Origin: VXPQ01 sp964608315
Lineage (GTDB): Bacteria > Bacteroidota > Rhodothermia > Rhodothermales > VXPQ01
Assembly (NCBI GenBank): GCA_964608315.1
Contig: CAZSNF010000017.1
Coordinates: 1 to 64,000, forward strand
Direction of reading: 5' to 3'
Length of the DNA: 64,000 nucleotides
Shown here: positions 59,002-64,000 of the stretch, piece by piece
How positions within the stretch are numbered: position 1 is the stretch's first letter
How the letters are laid out: each line of letters opens with the position of its first letter
Program-made: the position numbers and the translations under genes
The notes under the pieces: generated by a model
The model's database searches: none
What the model was told of the DNA's origin: nothing
The model's input: only the letters and a program-made list of their open reading frames with translations

Positions 59002-61719
59002 ATGAAAGACCCCTTCGGCGCCCGCGACACATTCGACACAGGATCGGGCGACGCCTACCTCTACCGCCTCGACCGACTCGCCGACCGCGGCCTCGGCGAC
59101 CCGGACCGCCTCCCCTTCTCCATCAAGGTGCTGCTCGAATCCGCGCTCCGGGAATGCGACGGGCGCGCCGTCACCCGGGAAGACGTCGAACGCCTTGCTG
59201 CGTACGACCCGAAGCGCCCCGCCCGCGAAGAAATTCCCTTCACCCCGGCCCGCGTCCTGTTGCAGGATTTCACAGGCGTCCCCGCCGTGGTGGACCTGGC
59301 CGCCCTTCGCTCGGCAGTGGCCCGCCTCGGCGGCGACACGGACGCCATCAACCCGAGAGTGCCCGTGCATCTCGTGATCGACCACTCCATTCAGGTGGAT
59401 CATTTCGGAACGCACGAAGCCCTTCGCCTGAATTCGGACATCGAGTTCCAGCGCAACCGGGAGCGGTACGCCTTCCTGCGCTGGGGACAAAAAGCCTTCG
59501 AGAATTTCTCGGTCGTGCCCCCGTCCGGCGGCATTTGCCACCAGGTGAATCTGGAATATATCGCCCGGGGCGTATGGACCCGCCCGGAGGACGGATTGCA
59601 GGTCGCCTATCCGGACTCCCTCGTCGGAACGGACAGCCATACGACCATGATCAACGGGCTGGGCGTACTCGGCTGGGGCGTGGGAGGCATTGAAGCGGAG
59701 GCCGCCATGCTGGGCCAGCCGATCTGCATGCTCATGCCGGAAGTGATCGGATTCAGGATGACGGGACGGCTCCCCGAAGGCGCCACGGCCACCGACCTCG
59801 TGCTGACCGCCACGCGCCTCCTGCGGTCCTACGGCGTAGTAGGGCGGTTCGTGGAATTTTTCGGTCCCGGCCTCGACCATATGTCCATTCCGGACCGCGC
59901 CACCATTTCCAACATGGCCCCGGAGTACGGCGCCACCATGGGCTTCTTCCCCGTGGACCGGATCACGCTCGACTACATGCTCCGCACGGGCCGCGACCCG
60001 GCGCTCGTGGACATGGCGGAGCGGTATGCGAAGGAGCAAGGCCTTTTCCGCGCGGCGGACGCTCCCGACCCGGAATTTCTCGACGTGCTCGAACTGGATC
60101 TTGGGGAAGTCGTGCCGAGCGTGGCGGGCCCGAAACGCCCGCAGGACCTCATCCCCATGCCCGAACTCGGCAAAACCTTCGCCGCCACGCTTACCGCCCC
60201 GGCCGGTCCCCAGGGATTCGGCCTGAAACCGGACGCGCTCGCCCGCACGGGTCGCTACCGGGACGAACAGGGAAACGACCGTACGCTGCGGCACGGCGAC
60301 GTAGCCATCGCCGCCATCACCAGTTGCACGAACACCAGTAATCCGTCGGTCATGGTCGGCGCGGGCCTCGTGGCGAAGCACGCCGTGGAGCGCGGCCTGC
60401 GCGTCCCCCCGCACGTCAAGACGAGCCTGGCCCCCGGCTCCCGCGTCGTAACCCGCTACCTGCACGAAGCCGGGCTGCTTCCGTACCTGAATCAACTGGG
60501 ATTCAACCTGGTAGGATACGGATGCACCACCTGCATCGGCAATTCGGGGCCGCTGCCCGAACCGGTCGCCGGGGCCATCCGGGAGGCCGACCTCGTCGTG
60601 GCGGGGGTGCTTTCGGGCAATCGGAACTTCGAAGGCCGCATTCACCCGCACGTGCAGGCCAATTTCCTTGCTTCCCCGCCGCTCGTGGTGGCCTATGCGC
60701 TGGCCGGCACAGTCGATATCGACCTGACGAACGACCCCATCGGCAAGGATTCGGCGGGCAACGACGTATACCTGCGCGACATCTGGCCGGACTCCGGGGA
60801 AATTCTCCGTACGATCCGCGAAGTCGTCACTCCCGACCTGTTTCGGGACGAATACGACGGCGTCGAAACGTCCAGCGAAACCTGGAACGCCATCGAAACG
60901 GCGGAAGGGTCGCTGTGCGAATGGGACGACGCTTCGACCTACATCCAGGAGCCGCCCTACTTCGTGGACATGGACCCGGAAACGCCCGCCATACAGGAAA
61001 TCCGGGGCGCCCGGGTGCTGGCCAAACTGGGCGATTCGACCACCACGGACCATATTTCGCCCGCCGGCGCCATCGGGCAGGATACGCCCGCCGGAAAATA
61101 TCTGACCGAAAAAGGCGTCCAGCGACACGCCTTCAATTCGTACGGATCGCGCCGGGGGAACCACGAAGTGATGATTCGCGGCACGTTCGCCAACATCCGC
61201 ATCAAGAACCTGCTGGTTCCGGGAACGGAAGGCGGCGTCACGCGGCGCTTCCCCACGAATGAAACCATGTCCATCTACGACGCAGCCATGCGCTACGGCG
61301 AGGCGGGCGTTCCGCTCGTCGTGCTGGGAGGCAAGGATTACGGCATGGGATCAAGCCGGGACTGGGCGGCGAAAGGAACGCTCCTGCTCGGCGTCAAGGC
61401 GACTATTGTGGAGAATTACGAACGCATCCACCGGTCGAACCTGATCGGGATGGGCGTGCTCCCCTTGCAGTTCCGCAAGGGAGAAACCGCGGCCAGCCTT
61501 GGACTGACCGGCGAGGAAACCTTCGATATTCCCGTAACCGACGAGGTAGCCCCCCGGCAGGAAATCGCAGTCGCGGCCACAAAGCCGGACGGAACGCAGA
61601 CAACCTTCCGGGCCGTAGTCCGCCTCGACACCGACGTGGAAGTGGATTATTACCGCAACGGCGGCATCCTCCACTATGTGCTGCGGGATTACCTGCGGCG
61701 CGAGCGCGTGACGGCGTAG
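59002..61719 (+). CDS. acnA: aconitate hydratase
   Basis: TCA-cycle enzyme isomerising citrate to isocitrate, 905 residues. The 4Fe-4S ligands are C442 (TSCTNTSNPSV), C508 and C511 (GCTTCIGNSG). Other AcnA segments: LLQDFTGVPAVVDLAALR, HQVNLEYIARGVW, GTDSHTTMINGLGVLGWGVG and AKGTLLLGVKA. IRP1/AcnA type rather than AcnB. Ends two bases before the convergent hyuB stop. Confidence 0.97.
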   Translation: MKDPFGARDTFDTGSGDAYLYRLDRLADRGLGDPDRLPFSIKVLLESALRECDGRAVTREDVERLAAYDPKRPAREEIPFTPARVLLQDFTGVPAVVDLAALRSAVARLGGDTDAINPRVPVHLVIDHSIQVDHFGTHEALRLNSDIEFQRNRERYAFLRWGQKAFENFSVVPPSGGICHQVNLEYIARGVWTRPEDGLQVAYPDSLVGTDSHTTMINGLGVLGWGVGGIEAEAAMLGQPICMLMPEVIGFRMTGRLPEGATATDLVLTATRLLRSYGVVGRFVEFFGPGLDHMSIPDRATISNMAPEYGATMGFFPVDRITLDYMLRTGRDPALVDMAERYAKEQGLFRAADAPDPEFLDVLELDLGEVVPSVAGPKRPQDLIPMPELGKTFAATLTAPAGPQGFGLKPDALARTGRYRDEQGNDRTLRHGDVAIAAITSCTNTSNPSVMVGAGLVAKHAVERGLRVPPHVKTSLAPGSRVVTRYLHEAGLLPYLNQLGFNLVGYGCTTCIGNSGPLPEPVAGAIREADLVVAGVLSGNRNFEGRIHPHVQANFLASPPLVVAYALAGTVDIDLTNDPIGKDSAGNDVYLRDIWPDSGEILRTIREVVTPDLFRDEYDGVETSSETWNAIETAEGSLCEWDDASTYIQEPPYFVDMDPETPAIQEIRGARVLAKLGDSTTTDHISPAGAIGQDTPAGKYLTEKGVQRHAFNSYGSRRGNHEVMIRGTFANIRIKNLLVPGTEGGVTRRFPTNETMSIYDAAMRYGEAGVPLVVLGGKDYGMGSSRDWAAKGTLLLGVKATIVENYERIHRSNLIGMGVLPLQFRKGETAASLGLTGEETFDIPVTDEVAPRQEIAVAATKPDGTQTTFRAVVRLDTDVEVDYYRNGGILHYVLRDYLRRERVTA

Positions 61720-61721
61720 CA

Positions 61722-63308
61722 TCATGAAGCATCCCCGCTGCCCCATCCCCCGCCGCCCGGCGTTTCGATGCGCAGCACATCGCCCGCCTCGAACCGTCGG
61801 CTGAACTTCGCGGGCAAAGTTTCTTCCTCGCCGCCCGGCCGCACAAGCGTATTGCGTCCGCAGGCGCCGGATGCGCCGCCTTGCAAACCCCAGGGAGGAG
61901 TCTCGCGCCGCTCGCTGATGACCGTTACGGTGGCGGGCCGAAGCAACCGGTACGCGCGAACCAGTCCGTCTCCGCCTCGCCGCTCGCCCGCCCCGCCGCT
62001 CCCGCGCCGCAGCGCATACGTCTCGATCCGAAACGGAAACGCCATTTCCAGCGCCTCGACCGGCGTATTGAGCGTGTTGCTCATGTGCACATGCACCCCG
62101 TCGAGACCGTCCGTCCCGGCAGACGCCCCCATCCCTCCTCCAATGGTTTCATAGTACGCATAGGGCGATCCGTCGGCGCGAAAACCCCCGATGGTCAGGT
62201 TGTTCATCGTGCCCTGCCCGGCTGCGCACGCCCGGGTCGGCATGGCCTGCGCCAGGGCGCCGAACGCCGCGTCCACGATGCGTTGAGACGTTTCGACGTT
62301 TCCGGCAGCCACCGCATGAGGCGGGCGGGCATGCACGAGACACCCCGGCGGAGCGACCACGCGAACGGGGGCAAAACACCCCGCATTCATGGGAATGTCC
62401 GACGCAGCCAGCGCGCGCACGGCATAGTAACAGGCCGCCTCCGTTACGGGCAGCACCGCGTTCAGCGAACCGTCTGTGGCGGGCGACGTCCCCTCGAAAT
62501 CGAACGTCACGCCGTCCCCCTCAATACGGGCCGCCACCCGAATGACGACCTCCGCCCCATCCGGCGCATCGCCGGGCGCCGGCTCCAGCGTATCCTCGAA
62601 CCGGAAAACCCCGTCCGGCCACGCCCGAATGCGCTCCCGAAGCAAACGCTCGCTCCACGCAGGCAAATGGCCGGCGTACGCCTCCGCTTCCGCAAGGCCA
62701 TGCCGCTCGATCAGCGCCGCAAGGCGGGTTTCCGCCACCAAATGGGCCGCCTGCTGCGCGGCCAGATCGCCGCGCCGCTCCTCTGGCGTACGCACGTTGC
62801 GCAACAGGAACCGCTCCAGATCGGCGACGACCTTGCCCTCGTTGCGCCATTTCACAGGAGGAATAATAACGCCTTCCTGATACAATTCGCGAGAAAGCGG
62901 AAGCGACCCCGGACTCATGCCGCCCACATCGGCGTGGTGCGCCCGACTCGCCGCAAGGAAAACGAGGCGCCCCTCCGCAAACACCGGAGAAATCATGGTA
63001 ATGTCCGGCAGGTGGGTGCCGCCCTCGTACGGATCGTTCAGAATCGCGGCGTCCCCGGGACGCCATACGTCGATGGCGTTCAGCGCTGCTTCGAGACTGC
63101 GCGGCATGGCTCCGAGATGCACCGGAATGTGCGCGGCCTGCGCCACCAGCCCGCCGCGGCGGTCGAACACGGCGCACGAAAAATCCAGGCGCTCCTTGAT
63201 ATTGGGCGAATACGCCGTCCGCCGCAGCGTCACGCCCATTTCCTCGGCGACGCCCGCAAACCGATGCCGGTACAGTTCCAGGAGAATCGGGTCCATTGCG
63301 CGGGCCAT
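61722..63308 (-). CDS. hyuB: N-methylhydantoinase/5-oxoprolinase subunit B
   Basis: 528 residues of the HyuB family, which with HyuA forms ATP-dependent hydantoinases or oxoprolinases. Family segments: LELYRHRFAGVAEEMGVTLR, SPNIKERLDFSCAVFD, HAAHIPVHLGAMP-type region, GTHLPDIT, RAHHADVGG and the C-terminal GGAGERRGGDG. An upstream-in-operon HyuA end lies beyond a 257-base mobile element, so coupling between the two genes is broken. Two Met codons (63308 and 63296) are possible starts. Confidence 0.93.
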   Translation of the reverse strand: MARAMDPILLELYRHRFAGVAEEMGVTLRRTAYSPNIKERLDFSCAVFDRRGGLVAQAAHIPVHLGAMPRSLEAALNAIDVWRPGDAAILNDPYEGGTHLPDITMISPVFAEGRLVFLAASRAHHADVGGMSPGSLPLSRELYQEGVIIPPVKWRNEGKVVADLERFLLRNVRTPEERRGDLAAQQAAHLVAETRLAALIERHGLAEAEAYAGHLPAWSERLLRERIRAWPDGVFRFEDTLEPAPGDAPDGAEVVIRVAARIEGDGVTFDFEGTSPATDGSLNAVLPVTEAACYYAVRALAASDIPMNAGCFAPVRVVAPPGCLVHARPPHAVAAGNVETSQRIVDAAFGALAQAMPTRACAAGQGTMNNLTIGGFRADGSPYAYYETIGGGMGASAGTDGLDGVHVHMSNTLNTPVEALEMAFPFRIETYALRRGSGGAGERRGGDGLVRAYRLLRPATVTVISERRETPPWGLQGGASGACGRNTLVRPGGEEETLPAKFSRRFEAGDVLRIETPGGGGWGSGDAS

Positions 63309-63327
63309 TACAGGATACTCTGGTTAA

Positions 63328-63584
63328 GGATACTCTGATTAAATCTGCAAAGTTCAGAGGCTGCGAGGGGCGCTCTGGCAAGGAATGACGAAGCAGGTAG
63401 TATGGCGGCCCCGCGTAATAAGGAATGACACAGCCAGAGCGTTCCTCGCAGTCTCCCGAAGGGCGCTTCACGTCCGCCATGCCCTGAATCCAGAGCGTTT
63501 GCCTCTGATTTCAACGATGCGGTCATAACATCCTGTGCGTGTGAACGTGAAGCGCTGATCGAAGTAGATTTAATCAGAGTGTCC
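63328..63584. mobile_element. MITE-like element, complete copy C (between hyuA and hyuB)
   Basis: 257-base copy of the second subtype: left tip GGATACTCTGATTAAATCTG, right tip AGTAGATTTAATCAGAGTGTCC. Internal sequence is more diverged from copies A and B but follows the same order. The left tip is preceded by TTAA and by a second tip at 63313-63327, indicating a nested insertion. The right tip provides the hyuA stop codon. Confidence 0.7.
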
Positions 63585-64000
63585 GTTGATTCTGGAAAAA
63601 TGCAGGTTGCGCCAGGCGTCCGCCTCCACGCGCCACGAAGGCGCGACGAACACGGTCGCATCGTACTGAACCACCACGGCGGGCCCCTCGAAAGCATGGC
63701 CCCACTGCAACCGATCCCGATCATACAGGGCCGCCATGACCTCCTCGCCGGTATCCAGCGCCACCGGCGTCTCCCCGACCTGCGCCGCCCCGGAGGTCTC
63801 CGACGCCCCGGCCCGCTCCGCATCCCGCGGCAACGGCGCTTCGGCGCCGGGAGCCGTTCCCCGTACGCGCAGCGTTACGATCTCTACGGGCGCATCCGGC
63901 GTCGCATATCCGTAACGACGGGCATGGCGGGCATGAAAACGCTGCCGGGCGACATCGGGACGGGCAGGGTCTGTCGGCACAGTCAATTCGTAGCTTTGCC
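63570..64000 (-). CDS. hyuA: hydantoinase/oxoprolinase subunit A, C-terminal part
   Basis: The frame is open to the window edge; only the C-terminal 143 or so residues are visible (QSYELTVPTDP near the edge, FHARHARRYGYA, PDAPVEIVTLRVRG, GPAVVVQYDATVFVAP). These match HyuA C-termini. The last four residues GHSD and the TAA stop are read from the mobile element tip, so the native end has been replaced or extended. The rest of the gene lies outside the window. Confidence 0.88.
   Translation of the reverse strand, partial: QSYELTVPTDPARPDVARQRFHARHARRYGYATPDAPVEIVTLRVRGTAPGAEAPLPRDAERAGASETSGAAQVGETPVALDTGEEVMAALYDRDRLQWGHAFEGPAVVVQYDATVFVAPSWRVEADAWRNLHFSRINGHSD

Overview
The window looks like a chromosomal segment of a GC-rich member of the Bacteroidota/Rhodothermota lineage, most likely Rhodothermales. 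This rests on gene content read by eye: a TonB-dependent receptor with an N-terminal CarboxypepD_reg domain next to a DUF4249 lipoprotein, DUF1080 and ThuA/PmoA proteins, Tat-exported sugar-oxidoreductase-like proteins, few clear Shine-Dalgarno sites, and compact housekeeping genes (clpX, tgt, ispH, pfkA, acnA). No search was run, so the taxonomic placement is an inference.

Layout. 1-880 has no convincing gene; it holds an array of five 17-bp palindromes at 495-646 and repeat fragments. 881-8009 (minus) is a compact five-gene operon: RraA-like protein, Tat-signalled enolase-superfamily enzyme, BASS-type transporter, PmoA/ThuA protein and Tat-signalled Gfo/Idh/MocA protein. 8302-8556 is a 255-bp mobile repeat. 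8587-13531 (plus) encodes a very large ThuA/PQQ-type dehydrogenase/PKD/cytochrome c fusion and a double DUF1080 protein. 13590-14676 (minus) is an XRE/DUF6932 pair that could be a toxin-antitoxin module, followed by tRNA-Leu. 15349-20316 (plus) carries a TonB receptor, a DUF4249 lipoprotein and dgoD. 20408-28730 (minus) runs clpX, AI-2E permease, tgt, ispH, methyltransferase, two small lipoproteins and an M20 dipeptidase. 29129-33307 (minus) holds a beta-barrel protein, an NAD-binding epimerase-like protein and pfkA.

33454-45478 combines gluconate and pentose-phosphate genes (gntK, gnd, transaldolase-like fsa/tal) with an OPT transporter, two metallo-beta-lactamase-fold proteins, a phosphodiesterase, a SpoIIE-type phosphatase and a large FAD/Fe-S oxidoreductase. 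45492-49276 (minus) encodes S41 and M1 peptidases. 49480-52102 (plus) is LemA, TPM, TPR and CPBP. 52322-56822 is an accessory stretch: a small protein plus a frameshifted Fic gene, a lipocalin-like protein, a VOC protein, tRNA-Ala followed by a three-unit hairpin repeat, a DUF2971 protein, and remnants of a nucleotidyltransferase/HEPN toxin-antitoxin operon. 56823-64000 holds rnd, a coiled-coil membrane protein, acnA, and hyuB/hyuA interrupted by another mobile repeat.

The most distinctive signal is a MITE-like family. Complete copies are about 255 bp, with terminal inverted repeats starting GGAACCTCTGATTAATTC or GGATACTCTGATTAAATC, an internal 17-bp inverted repeat, and flanks of the TTAA/TTCA type. 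There are three complete copies and at least eight fragments. They sit at gene ends, supply the stop codons of pfkA, hyuA and probably rnd, supply the apparent N-terminus of the DUF4249 lipoprotein, and separate hyuA from hyuB. Metabolically, the genes point to use of sugar acids and oxidised sugars (galactonate, gluconate, lactonised or keto-sugars) imported across the outer membrane and fed into the pentose-phosphate and glycolytic routes.
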